This document shows, piece after piece, positions 43,250 to 54,260 of a DNA stretch of 64,000 nt (position 1 is its first letter; every line of letters begins with the position of its first letter). The notes beneath the pieces were generated by a model. It had not been told where the DNA came from and did no database searches. It worked only from the letters and a program-made list of their open reading frames with translations. Source of the stretch: Zingiber officinale. Taxonomy: Eukaryota; Streptophyta; Magnoliopsida; Zingiberales; Zingiberaceae. Both the position numbers and the translations under genes were made by a program. The stretch spans positions 78,197,859 to 78,261,858 of the forward strand of contig NC_055999.1 of the NCBI RefSeq assembly GCF_018446385.1, in the 5' to 3' direction.

Positions 43250-44234
43250 GATATATGAAATGTCATGATCTATTCAGTGTAAATATCTTTATTATATTTG
43301 GATAAAGTCTTCGTGAAAATGTTGGCAGATTGAGATTGATCAACTTATATGGATAATCTTCTCTATTTTATTAAGTACAAATAAAAGTAAGATTGTTACC
43401 TATGAGACAACTAATGAAGTTGTGCATTAAGACATACTTGTAAGTTGGGGGTCACCTTGATTGTTGTTTCAAGATAAGATCATTTGTGAATTGATAATGA
43501 TCTGAATAAATAAATTCACCATTTACTAAACTAGTTGAATTCAGGATTAGGCATTGAGAATGTCTAGATCAAAATTTGTACGATGTTGAAATTAAGAAAA
43601 ACATAATAGCGTGTGATTCATATCACATGTGCTATAGAGACAATAATAGTAGTAGGAGAATGAATCTCTACTCCTTTACTATGTGAGATCCTTGAAATTA
43701 TAAGTTAATCTTAGTTTTACTTTAAATGGCTATTTAACCTTCTACTTGATGTTCTAATCAGTGTCTGCTACTTTAGCATGAAATCTATTGACTATGAATG
43801 ATTCACTCTATGAAGCATAATTAGGAAAGAAGTTGATTAGAATGAGCAGATTCTAACTAAAAAGAAAGATTAAAATAAACTTATATCTTTGGTATTTATT
43901 CACTGATCAACCAATTACATTTTTTATTGAGTACTTAAAATGTGTTTGTGAATAATTCTATTAATTAGAAATATTGAACATATTCTTGACATGATAGTCA
44001 TTATGAGAGATTAGAGATATGTGTATTGATGTAAATGATTTAATCTAGGGTAAATGTAAGATATTGATGTCTCTGATTCATTTTATAGAGCAACTAAGTG
44101 TAATAACTTTCTTAACACTAATTGCTCAGTGTGCTTGCTGTCGTACGAACTATTTTTCCTTAATTATGAATTTAATGTTTTGATATGATCTTTATGATTT
44201 AATTCTTATATGGTCTTTGTGATTTAACTTAGAC
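43250..44234. other. Non-coding 3' part of the decayed Copia element
   Basis: AT-rich sequence between the MITE and the PPT-like site with no coding signal. It contains one or two imperfect 30-40 bp repeats only. Confidence 0.5.
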
Positions 44235-44244
44235 GAGTGGGAGA

Positions 44245-44588
44245 TATTAGTAGTAGAGGGCCATCGTTGGCAAACCCACATTGCCCACGTACCCCACTAC
44301 TCTCGTATCATTTAAAAGGGGAGTTCATCCCAAGTGTGGGCCTGATGTTTGGGGGTATCACCAGGGAGCCTAGAAGATGAGAAGAACATCATCATTTGGG
44401 ATTTGGTTTGTGGATATAGTGAGAAGGTTCCTTGTGTGATCTTCTCGTCGGCGTAAGTTCTTCAATGCAGTGATTCTTCGTGGTGATCTTCTTAGAGACG
44501 ACGAGGAGTTCTTCTACGATTTATTCTCCAAGAGCACTGTAAAAATTTGTTTCATATATTTTTTTTCTTAGAGCAACAACTTATCCTC
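44245..44588 (+). repeat. Probable 3' LTR of the decayed Copia element
   Basis: Follows the purine tract GAGTGGGAGA; the start TATTAGTAG would be a decayed TGTTAGTAG. GC content rises compared with the flanks and there is a TTTAAAAGG TATA-like box at about 44310. The right end is not defined because the SINE-like copy follows and no second LTR is available for comparison. Confidence 0.5.
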
Positions 44589-44715
44589 TGTCGTAGTTAG
44601 TTCATACAAAGGTGTTGTTGATAATAGGCCCGAGGTTGATTCCTAGCGAGTGCAGCATGCCCCATTGGTTACCTCACCCTCTCCTTGTATGAAATGTTCT
44701 TGTTGGGTGAAGTTG
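44583..44715 (+). repeat. tRNA-derived SINE-like repeat, copy 1 (decayed)
   Basis: Similar over about 120 bp to copy 2 at 45428-45575. Box A-like TGTCGTAGTTAG (44589-44600) and box B-like GGTTGATTCC (44634-44643) are both decayed. The shared body reads TCCTAGCGAGTGCAGCATGC, CATTGGTT, TTGTATG. No poly-A tail or target duplication could be fixed. Confidence 0.6.
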
Positions 44716-45064
44716 TGAGATACGACAATTAAGAAATTACCTTATAGAATATTTATAAATTTTTAGATTTTTTTTGAATTTTAAAGGAGTCTTTTATATT
44801 TTATCGGGATAAACGGGATAGAGAAAGACATGTTGTAGTTACCCTATTTAGATGAGGAAATGTTGATTTTCTAAAATTATTTTTATTTCCTTAACCTAAA
44901 TTCTTTATCTCCTTCGATCTCTTCTTCTCTCCCTCTGTCGTCGCCCCAATTCCTCATTGATCGCCCGATGCCACTATCCTCCTCACTGTCAGGGCCGATC
45001 TGCCCTCTTCGACCACGAGCGAGAAGCCTCCCAAATTGATTGTAATAAATTTAATATCTCAATT

Positions 45065-46720
45065 TATACCTGATGGTATATTAACACTTAAGAGGATACA
45101 ACGAGTGTAATGAGATACTCTAAAACTCATTGATAGCCTTGGGCGTCTTAGCATTATTTTAAACCAGAACCAGTACACTTGAATGAGTCTTTCTAGATGT
45201 AATCATGCTTTTATACTTAAATTCCATAACATAGATTGAGATATATGAGTTTTAAAATTGACATAGTTTTAAGACAATTTAACATAACACAAATGGTGAG
45301 TGTCTGATATTTCTGGAGTAATGGTCAGGGATTGATTCTTAAAAATTGGTAATCTGGAGTTTACTTCACCATACGGATCTACTTTTTATTAAAGGGCATA
45401 GGCCTGGGGTCAATCCCTCCCCTCCCTTGGACTGGCGCAGTTGGTTCATTCAAGGATGTTGCTATCAAGGTCTGGGGGTCGATTCCTAGCTAGTGCAGAA
45501 TGCCTCATTGGTTGTCTCAACCCCTTCTTGTATGCATTATTATGTTGGACAAAGCCCTCCGTTATTTACCTCCATTCTAAAAGGGGGCACCTTACAAGGG
45601 TCGCGGGGGTGACGATTTCACCTTTATTGCCAATTAAAGGGTCTATGCATATTATACTCACTCACCAACACAACCAAATAGTTCCAAGGACTCCCCTGAT
45701 TAGGACTATGTCAAGATTTCAAATTTTCAAACACTGTAAGTCCATTAATGAGTTTTGACTAAAAATTTGTTAATGACCTTAGGTACCTTAAAAATACTTC
45801 AAATCAAATTTATTGCATTCTTGGCATCCTACTAAGTGTAATCATGCATTGAGACATGAATTTCATAGCCTTGAGCTTTGAAACTGATTGAGCAGTGAGA
45901 TATTTTATCACGAAGAAGACTTAGGTCTGTCATACTTAATCACTAATTTCATCAAAAGATTCTTATGGCACCCTTGGTTTAGTCTATATCAAGCTTTCGA
46001 AATTTTCGACATTGTTCATTAATGAGTTTTTGGCCAAAATTAGATGACGGCCTTAGGGACCTCATAAGCAAATCAAGTTGTTTTTTTTTTTTTTTTTGCA
46101 CTTCTTCAATCTTTTTTAGTATAACTATGCCTTCATATCTAAATTTTACGGTCTAAACTAAGAATCATGGCGTTTTGAAATCTTCACAACTTTGAAATAA
46201 TTTTGTACAAGTTCATCTGAGGACCTAAGCATGTTCTACTCATTTACCAATACCATCAAAGGATTCTTAGGATTCTTCTAATTCAAACCATATCAAAATT
46301 TTAAAATTTTAGACATTATAGATCAACAAGTGAGTTTTTATCCAAAATTCACCGATAGTTTTAGGCATCTCATAAATATTTCAAATCAAATTTGTTATAC
46401 TCCTTGTATCTTCAATCTTTTGGAGTGTATTTATGTCCTCAAATGTGAATTCCACAACCTAAATTGAGAGCCATCAATTTTAGAAATTTTCATAACTTTA
46501 AGACAATCTAACACGAGTTTATCATAAGACTTAAGTATGTTAATACTCACTTATCAATCCTAGGACTCTCCTCATTTAGACTATATCAAATTTTTAAAAT
46601 TCTGAACACTATAAGCTCATCAACGAATTTTTATCCACTTATAAATACTTCAAACCAAATTTATTGCATTTCTTTTATCACGATGAGTGAGCCGTGGATT
46701 TTTGTAATTTTCAACCTTAG
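45065..46720. repeat. Degenerate long tandem repeat, monomer about 260-315 bp
   Basis: Landmarks recur in the same order: CTTCAAATCAAATTTATTGC at about 45799, 46066 (shortened), 46380 and 46643; ATATCAAAATTTTAAAATTT-like segments at about 45712, 46290 and 46585; and CATTAATGAGTTTT-like segments. Spacing is 263-314 bases. Copies are strongly diverged. The SINE-like copy 2 (45428-45575) interrupts the array. Confidence 0.62.
45428..45575 (+). repeat. tRNA-derived SINE-like repeat, copy 2
   Basis: Box A TGGCGCAGTTGG (45433-45444) and box B GGGTCGATTCC (45476-45486) fit the polymerase III internal promoter consensus and are 43 bases apart, like a tRNA gene. The downstream body matches copy 1 (GTGCAGAATGCCTCATTGG, CTTCTTGTATGCATTA). 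The rest does not fold as a complete tRNA, so a SINE head is more likely than a tRNA gene. The right end is uncertain. Confidence 0.66.
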
Positions 46721-48967
46721 ACAATTGGACAAAAGTTTATTATTCAGATATCAGCGTATTTTTCATATTACGGAAAAATAACTACGCGGTTCGATATCAT
46801 CCATTTATTAAGGGATATTTCTAATATAAAATACAGCGTGCAAGTAGTATTTCATCTTTAAAAAATAATTATAAAATACATTTAATTTTAAAAGTCTAAT
46901 AAATTAAAGAATAAAGCAGTTTGAAATGGTCAAAATTAATAAATGAGTGGTGTGATTGTTAATGGGTCGGTACAACGTGGAGGACGGGTTTTAAGCTTGA
47001 AAATTAAGTCAGGTTAGAAATTAATTATCATTTATTTGATTTTTTATAATATTCCAAATAATTATAATAGATGATGAAACTTATGCTTTTTGCTTAAATA
47101 TATTATGAAATTCATTGGGTTTAAATTTATTAATTTTTAAAAAATAAAAATTGAATATCCATTTTAAAAATCTTAAAATATTCTAGTTACAAGCTAATTA
47201 GTAAATATATTCTATTTAATATATTTAAATTTATTAAATAGAAATATAATTTTAAAGATTATCTCTACTTGTTTAACTTGCATGACGCTGCTGGCAAATG
47301 ACAACGTCTCTCGTGCTAAATTGAGTATATTCTATTTAATATATTTTAATTTTCTAATATTTTATATAATATGTTTACTAATTCTATATTTTATAGTTAA
47401 TTATAATTATTGAAGCCATATCAGCAATAATAAAATGTAAATTTATATAATAATAAATTGAATATTTTAAAATTAAAAATAGCAGATTAGCGATTTAGTC
47501 AAATTTCATTTTCTCACACTTTATCTATATTTGAGTTTGTTATCTAGCCACGTAATCTCATGCAAGTCAAAGTCAAACTCAGTAGTCAATAATATATATT
47601 ATTTTTATTTGATAAATTAATTACAAAACGCGTTTTTCGTTTTCATTTATTTAATATTTTAAAAAAAACATATTCAGATTGATGAAGCATGCAAATTGAC
47701 GGTCGTCGGTCCAGATTCCCTAGTCCAAAATACTTATCCCTTTCGGGTCATTTTCGTAATTTATATTATTATGATTGAAATCTAATGAAAATTAATTATG
47801 ATTTTTTTTAGATAAATCTTCACACGTATATTATAATTTTAAATCAAACCAGACAGTCGAAGGTAATCAACAGTGGATAGAGACGTAATCAACAGTGGAT
47901 AGATCGTCTCTGCTCGATATCATATAGTTCATCTATTGTTGGTGGTGTTCGGTCATCTAACTCGATTTAAAATTATAATGTAGGTGGAAAAATAAACTCA
48001 AAGAAGATCATAATCATTTTTTACCGGATTCGATCATAATTTGATGTGTGAATTATGAAAAAGACTAAGAAACTATAGAAATTACATACAAGAGGATCTC
48101 AACTAGTAATTGATCCATAAATTAATTAATTAATATATATTTTAAATGAAAGAATGTAGGGGGATTAATTATATTTTATATAATTAAGAAAAATAAAAAA
48201 TAATAATTTATAAATATAGATTATAAAGAAAATGGATAAAGAAATGTCAAAGATTTCAAAAAAATAAAAATAAAGTACGTTTTTTTTTCAAAAAAAATGT
48301 CCACTTCTAATTGAATGACCCATTCAATTGGAATCATCATTATCCGTTATAGTTATTTTCCTTATGATAGGAGGAACGAGTCGTTCAAAGATTCTATTCA
48401 AATCTATGGTCGAAAATAATTATAACAGTTAGTAGATATCTTTTACAATATCTAGAAATTATTAAATAGTTTTTATTTATTATAGTAGTTAGTTGCAATT
48501 GTTATAATAATACTGAAGATAAAATATTCTTGAAATAAAATATTTAATGAGTGTCTTTTGGGTTTTTTGAAAGTATTCTCTGATTCAAACTCTTTAATGT
48601 TTGCTCAACTGTGTTTTCTTTTTCAAATATTTTATTGAATTTTCTTCGATCTTTTTCCCATTTATTTTCTTGTCTTGAATCGACTTTTCTAACGCATCTC
48701 ATACTCAACCACATCACTTTCTTTTTCCTTTTTTTTAAACATTATTTATGATTAAATAATCCTGTGCTAAACCATCTTTTACCATTAATTTATTCAATAA
48801 CTTGGATTAGACGTTAATGAATGATTAAATAGGCATGTATGACCATATAAGTGCCATTTTCATTGATGTGACAAAAAAATTTCTTTCAAAATTCTAAATT
48901 ATTTAATATAATATATTTAAACGCTCCTAAAGAGTCAATTCAGTACATAAATAATTTATAAATAAAT
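46721..48967. other. AT-rich intergenic DNA
   Basis: No coding frame above 60 codons and no element ends that I can recognise. One small direct repeat (GTAATCAACAGTGGATAGA twice, at about 47863-47904) is seen. Confidence 0.6.
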
Positions 48968-48972
48968 ATATT

Positions 48973-49872
48973 TGAATCTGTCCGAAGGTCAAAGAGACGG
49001 AAAGTTGGAATATGATATTCATGTTAACCTCCTGCGGATTTCGTTCGGATCTATAATACAAAATACGTCAGTGTCAAGTTAAGAAAGGGGCCCGCAGTAT
49101 TGATCCTTCGATACTCAAGTCAGTAATCGACGATGAAGTGTAAAGTGGAGCAACAAGAAGACTGTAGCACAAATAATGAATATCGCATACCTCCATCGAT
49201 GCTTGGACCTCCCTCCCCCCTTTATATAAAGCTCATGTAGCACGTGTGCACGTTTCCCAAAATGAACACAATTCTCAAAGTTTTTTCTGAAAAGACTTGT
49301 CAGTAAAGTGTCTCTGACACAGTACCTTAACGGACCAATCATATTTTTGAAGTGACAGTGGAAGTTTCTGCCGTAAGAACTTCTGGCAGTCCATGCCCTA
49401 TGTTGGTGGCACCAACTCCCAAAAAGATGTCGATGGATATCAAAGAGAGTGTACTGCTAGGCCGAGCGGGTTGGTCGCTCGGCCATCATTCTGTCGCTCT
49501 GGTGCCCCGTCCGGCAGGCCAGAACCTCGCTATTCCTCAGTGTGTATCTATTCGACTGAAAGCCCACTTTGTCACTATCGAGGTCTGCTGCCATGTCGAG
49601 CGAGGTAGCCATTCAGCCGAAGTCGAACTCTACCCACATCAAGATCTACTGTCTAGCCGAGTAGGGTAGCCGCTCGACGTGACTTCTGCACATTGTCTCC
49701 CTTGAGCGCCGGTTGTTTGATTGCTCCCCGTGTCAAAGGAGGCGACGAGTCGGAGCCCTCTCCCCGGTCAGGGCATGCTTCGCTTGACCGGACGATGTCA
49801 TTTACGTGTTACCGTCTTGATTTTGACTTCCACCGTTTCAACTGGGTGGGGCCCCTCATTATCACCGTATCA
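48973..49872 (-). mobile_element. Solo T-type LTR (900 bp) with 5 bp target duplication
   Basis: Begins TGAATCTGTCC (48973) and ends CACCGTATCA (49872), flanked by ATATT on both sides (48968-48972 and 49873-49877). It is related along its length to the T LTR at 19767-20779: CAACAAGAAGACTGTAGCAC, CATCGATGCTTGGA, TATATAAAGC, AAAGACTTGTCAGTAAAGTG, GAAGTGACAGTGGAAG and the CCGAGCGGG hairpin units. A single LTR with an intact duplication is the product of recombination between the two LTRs of one insertion. Confidence 0.9.
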
Positions 49873-49877
49873 ATATT

Positions 49878-50552
49878 TATTAATTTATGCAAAATGTAAT
49901 ATATTTTTATTTTAAATATTTATAATATTTTAAATTATTTATAAATTTTAAAAATAATAAATAATAAATGTTTCATGAAGTAAATAAATGTTTAATTTAA
50001 ATTATAAAAATAATAAAATAAAATAAATAAATTTAGTTAAGTTTAATAATTTTTTTTTACAAGGAAAAGGAAAAATCAAATGAGCACCTTTTTCTTTTCT
50101 AAACATATAGTTTAGTCCGTCTTTCGTTTTTTTTTTTTTTTTACTAAAAGAGGTCCCATCCCATTAACCCACTTTAAAATGAAATAGTTGTCCTTAGATA
50201 CACTTGGATATTATTAACTCTTGCTACACAAATTAAGTCATGAACTAGACTGACAATTGTATAATAAATCTACAATGTAGTAGCAGTTTATAAAATTATG
50301 GCCGCTACCATATTACAGTAGTTATAATTTAATAGTGATTATCATAGTTATATCAGTTATAATTTTATAGTCGTTACAATACTAATTTAACTTATTTAAT
50401 AATATTTACATTATAACAGTTAAGAAATTATAACTAGTATAATTACATAAAGAATAAATTAAGAAACGTTTACGGAGAATTCTATATAATATTCCATAAA
50501 AAAAATATAAAATTATCACATCAATTATTTTTCTAGAGCTGATCTCATAAAT
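49878..50552. other. AT-rich intergenic DNA
   Basis: Very AT-rich, with T-runs at about 50050 and 50130 and imperfect TTATAATTTTATAGT-type repeats at 50280-50420. Nothing else recognised. Confidence 0.6.
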
Positions 50553-50557
50553 ATATA
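50553..50557. repeat. Target-site duplication of element U, left
   Basis: ATATA directly before the LTR start TGATCCTGTC; the partner ATATA is at 55760-55764. Confidence 0.85.
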
Positions 50558-52094
50558 TGATCCTGTCTGGAAGCTAAGAAGACGAACCTGTCGGTGTGAC
50601 GTATCTGGAAGATTAACCGCATTCCCATGACCCGGTTGATGATCTGTCCGCTACGTTGACCAAGTCGTCTGAAGTCCTCCTCCGGTCAACTGTACCTGTG
50701 TCCAGCGACCGGGTTCCCCCGATCTCTGGTACCTCGGTGCTCGAGGCGAATCCCACAAATGTATGAGTAACCACATAATAGTATAGCAGAATAATTAACT
50801 AAATGCAGAAAAGGTACGAGAACGTACCCTGGCCCAGGGGGGCGCCCTCGGATGGATGGATGAGCTGGTCGTGTCGCCAATCGAGTCGTAGCGCCCCGGA
50901 ACAATACAGCGGCTCACAGGCCGGCACACGCCACACAGGCCGGATAACAACCATGGTACGAAGAATGAAGTACAACGGCACGATGGCCGGATCCACATCG
51001 GCTCACAAGCCGAACATAATCTTGGCGCGAAGGCCTGAATACGCAAACCTGAGCCCGTCGTATGACGGCTGCCCGGAGGTGTCGGTGGCTGCGGCAGGAG
51101 CTGCAGGAGGTGACGGCGCTGGCTGCCGAAGACGCGGGCTGCCAAAGGCGCTGTGGCGCTGCGAGGAGGTGTAGCAGCGGAGATGTTGCTGTCAGCAACA
51201 AGGTAGGCTACATCCAGAGCCCTTCGCCGGCAGCAGTGGCTATGGCTGCGGGAGAGGGCAGCGGCAGTCGCTGTGGACTGCAGTGAGCGACGGAGGATGA
51301 CGATGGTGGTCGCCGGAGGGCGGCGCCAGCTGGGAGCAGTGATGGCGGCTGCTGGAGATGTCGGCAGCGACATCTGTTATCGCTGGAAGCCGTGACGACG
51401 GTATACGCCGGAAGTGGCGAAGCTGGATACCGAAGGCAGTGGTGCCGAACGCCGAAGACAGTGGCGACGGTGACAACTGCCGGGGGCGACAGCGGTGATG
51501 GGAAGCATCGGCGGCTGCAGGGTGAGATGCTGGCCGGCGCTGGAAGTTGGCGCGTGGTATGGCGAGGAAAAGAGAGAAAGTAGCGAGAGGGGCGGCCTGC
51601 GGCGGCTCCGGCGAACTGAGGCGGCTCCGACGGCAACATCTCGAGGAGAACAGAGGCTATGCCGACCACAAGAAGAGGTGAGGAGGAGAAGAGCAGTGGT
51701 CGGAGACCCGCAGCCGGCCTTGCCACCGGCGACGGCGTGTCCAGCCATACCGTCGCAGTGAGGTGAAGGAGGAGGGTGGTGACGGCGTCGCGAGGCGGAG
51801 GAAGAAGAGCGGCGGTGGGTTGCTCCAGTGGAGATGTCACAAGCGGGAGATGGAGAGGAGGAGATGGAGCGGCCTGTGGCCGGCGTCGGCGCCGGCGAGG
51901 AGCCTGAGAGGAAGGAGGTGGCTCCATTTCCTCTGGCGACGGCAGCCTCCCTCCTGCGAGCAAGCGTCTCCCCCTCCTTTACATAATCTGTGAACAGTGC
52001 TTAAAAGCACTCCAAACCCTCAATGCGCCCAAAAGACCAAAACGCCCTTATCCCTCTCCTTAATCCCTCCCTTGCCCCCACTATCTCCGGATCA
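50558..52094 (-). repeat. 3' LTR of element U (1,537 bp)
   Basis: TGATCCTGTCTGG to CTCCGGATCA. GC-rich in its middle (50900-51960). Relative to the right LTR it has about 55 extra bases near 51370-51425 and lacks about 20 bases near 51067. A proline/arginine/serine-rich frame (51208-51963 -) is shared with the right LTR but broken by these indels. Confidence 0.9.
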
Positions 52095-52112
52095 CAAGCC
52101 TCCCCTTCAAGT
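52095..52112 (-). other. Polypurine tract of element U
   Basis: CAAGCCTCCCCTTCAAGT on the plus strand, a purine-rich run on the minus strand directly before the LTR; near-identical context in both T arms. Confidence 0.82.
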
Positions 52113-52324
52113 CTAGTCGAAGGAGGCGTGAGTCCGACTGACTGGACAGTCTATTGCAAAGAATTGAACCACTCTCGATGTCAAAGGCAAATCGCTGAAC
52201 CAATAATATAATGTCGCTCGAGCGGTCGCTATAATAGTGGTGTCGTAGGAGATGGTAACGATACCGAGCGGACCAAGTCTGTAATCGAACCAATGCCGAG
52301 TGCGCAGCCGCGAAGATACCGACC

Positions 52325-52960
52325 GGACGATCGAAGTGCTATCGATCGGATGGATAGATGCTAAACGAACGTTGTCGTGCGAGCGACCGAAATGATGCCG
52401 ATCGGATGGATAGATGCTAGACAGACGCTGTCGTGCGAGCGATCGAAATGATGCCGATCGGATGGATAGATGCTAGACACGCTGTCGTGCGAGCGACCGA
52501 AATGATGCCGATCGGATGGATAGATGCTAGACAGACGCTGTCGTGCGAGCGATCGAAATGATGCCGATCGGATGGATAGATGCTAGACACGCTGTCGTGC
52601 GAGCGACCGAAATGATGCCGATCGGATGGATAGATGCTAGACAGACGCTGTCGTGCGAGCGATCGAAATGATGCCGATCGGATGGATAGATGCTAGACAC
52701 GCTGTCGTGCAAGCGATCGAAATGATGCCGATCGGATGGATAGATGCTAGACACGCTGTCGTGCGAGCGACCGAAATGATGCCGATCGGATGGATAGATG
52801 CGGGGCGGACGATACCGCGCGTGCGACCGGAATGATGTCGATCGGTCGGATAAATGCCGGGCGGACTATACCGCGCATGGGACCGGAATGATGTCGATCG
52901 GTCGGATAAATGCCGGGCGGACGATACCGCGCGTGCGACCGAAATAATGTCGATCGGAAG
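52325..52960. repeat. Tandem array 1 of element U (54/58 bp alternating units)
   Basis: Units on GATCGGATGGATAGATGCTA followed by GACACGCTGTCGTGCGAGCG. Two unit types alternate: a 58 bp type with AGACAGACGCTG and ...GCGATCG, and a 54 bp type with AGACACGCTG and ...GCGACCG, giving a 112 bp higher-order repeat present about three times (52385-52720). The last units (52800-52960) are a diverged variant on GATCGGTCGGATAAATGCCG. Confidence 0.85.
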
Positions 52961-53095
52961 AATAGATACCTGGCCGCGACGACTGCTCGACCCCGAACGG
53001 GGGAGATAGATGATCATGAATCTGGTCCGTGACCAGCGAAGGCCGCTCAACCCCGAACGGGGGAGATAGAATATCTGATAACTAGTCCATGCAGC

Positions 53096-53356
53096 GGTCT
53101 TCAAGCCGGGGTTTTATAGTCGCCGGTTCGACTCTCGATATTTAACGTTGGAGCTCGACGGTCTTCAAGCCGGGGTTTTTATAGTCGCCGGTTCGACTCT
53201 CGATATTTAACGTCGGAGCTCGACGGTCTTCAAGCCGGGGTTTTTATAGTCGCCGGTTCGACTCTCGATATTTAACGTCGGAGCTCGACGGTCTTCAAGC
53301 CGGGGTTTTTATAGTCGCCGGTTCGACTCTCGATATTTAACGTCGGAGCTCGACGG
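53096..53356. repeat. Tandem array 2 of element U (65 bp x 4)
   Basis: Four nearly identical units on GGTCTTCAAGCCGGGGTTTT followed by TATAGTCGCCGGTTCGACTC; starts at about 53096, 53160, 53225 and 53290. The first unit is one base shorter. Confidence 0.9.
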
Positions 53357-53369
53357 CCCTGAGGGCTAA

Positions 53370-54125
53370 TTCAAACCCGGCCGATCGGCTCGGGGTCTTC
53401 GCCATCGAGCCCGTGGCAGCCACGGGCTCGTATATAAACCTCCCGGCCGATCGGCTCGGGGGCCTTCGGCTCAGGGCTAATATAAACCCGGCCGATCGGC
53501 TCGGGGTCTTCGCCATCGAGCCCGTGGCAGCCACGGGCTCGTATATAAACCTCCCGGCCGATCGGCTCGGGGGCCTTCGGCTTCGAGCCCCTGGCTCGGA
53601 TATAAACCTCCCGGCCGATCGGCTCGGGGGCCTTCGGCTTCGAGCCCCTGGCTCGGATATAAACCTCCCGGCCGATCGGCTCGGGGGCCTTCGGCTTCGA
53701 GCCTGTGGCTCGGATATAAACCTCCCGGCCGATCGGCTCGGGGGCCTTCGTCATCGAGCCTGTGGCTCGGATATAAACCTCCCGGCCGATCGGCTCGGGG
53801 GCCTTCGTCATCGAGCCTGTGGCTCGGATATAAACCTCCCGGCCGAACGGCTCGGGGGCCTTGGCTCGAAGAACTACTACAGATCACATAACTAACCGAG
53901 CACAGCTAGGATATAAACCTCACGGTCGATCGGCTCAAGGGCCTTCGGCTTCGAGCCCCTGGCTCGGATATAAACCTCCCGGCCGATCGGCTCGGGGGCC
54001 TTCGGCTTCGAGCCCCTGGCTCGGATATAAACCTCCCGGCCGATCGGCTCGGGGGCCTTCGGCTTCGAGCCCCTGGCTCGGATATAAACCTCCCGGCCGA
54101 TCGGCTCGGGGGCCTTGGCTCGAAG
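53370..54125. repeat. Tandem array 3 of element U (57 bp units)
   Basis: About a dozen units of 57 bp on TCGGATATAAACCTCCCGGC followed by CGATCGGCTCGGGGGCCTTC. A 35 bp spacer (GAAGAACTACTACAGATCAC) occurs at about 53867 and again at about 54122. As 57 is a multiple of 3, both strands stay open in several frames, which explains long frames such as 53413-53895 (+) and 53371-53811 (-). These are not taken as genes. Confidence 0.9.
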
Positions 54126-54239
54126 AACTACTACAAATCACATAACTAACCGAGAACAGATAACGGAAAGACTGACCTAGGTCATGAGGATAGCAGAACT
54201 ATCCGGCGTCGTCCATCTTCACGTTCCAGATCAGGCGCG

Positions 54240-54257
54240 TTCCCACAGACGGCGCCA
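54240..54257 (-). other. Primer-binding site of element U
   Basis: Plus strand TTCCCACAGACGGCGCCA, i.e. TGGCGCCGTCTGTGGGAA on the element strand, three bases from the LTR edge. It is the intact form of the site seen mutated in T. Confidence 0.88.
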
Positions 54258-54260
54258 ATT

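Larger units (their letters stand above)
39330..44590 (+). mobile_element. Decayed Copia LTR retrotransposon
   Basis: Gag, zinc knuckle, GAG-pre-integrase, RT and RNase H remnants follow in Copia order on the plus strand, then a non-coding stretch, a PPT-like GAGTGGGAGA (44235-44244) and a probable 3' LTR start TATTAGTAG. I could not find a 5' LTR. Stops, frameshifts and a missing integrase core show old age. A MITE is inserted just after pol. Confidence 0.82.

Noticed and set aside
45433..45486. Possible tRNA gene from box A and box B
   Set aside because: No acceptor stem pairing or anticodon arm could be set; a related copy nearby points to a SINE-like repeat.
53371..54145. Open frames of 94-160 codons on both strands of array 3 in element U
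   Set aside because: The 57 bp period is a multiple of 3, so repeats stay open by arithmetic; no conserved domain or start context.
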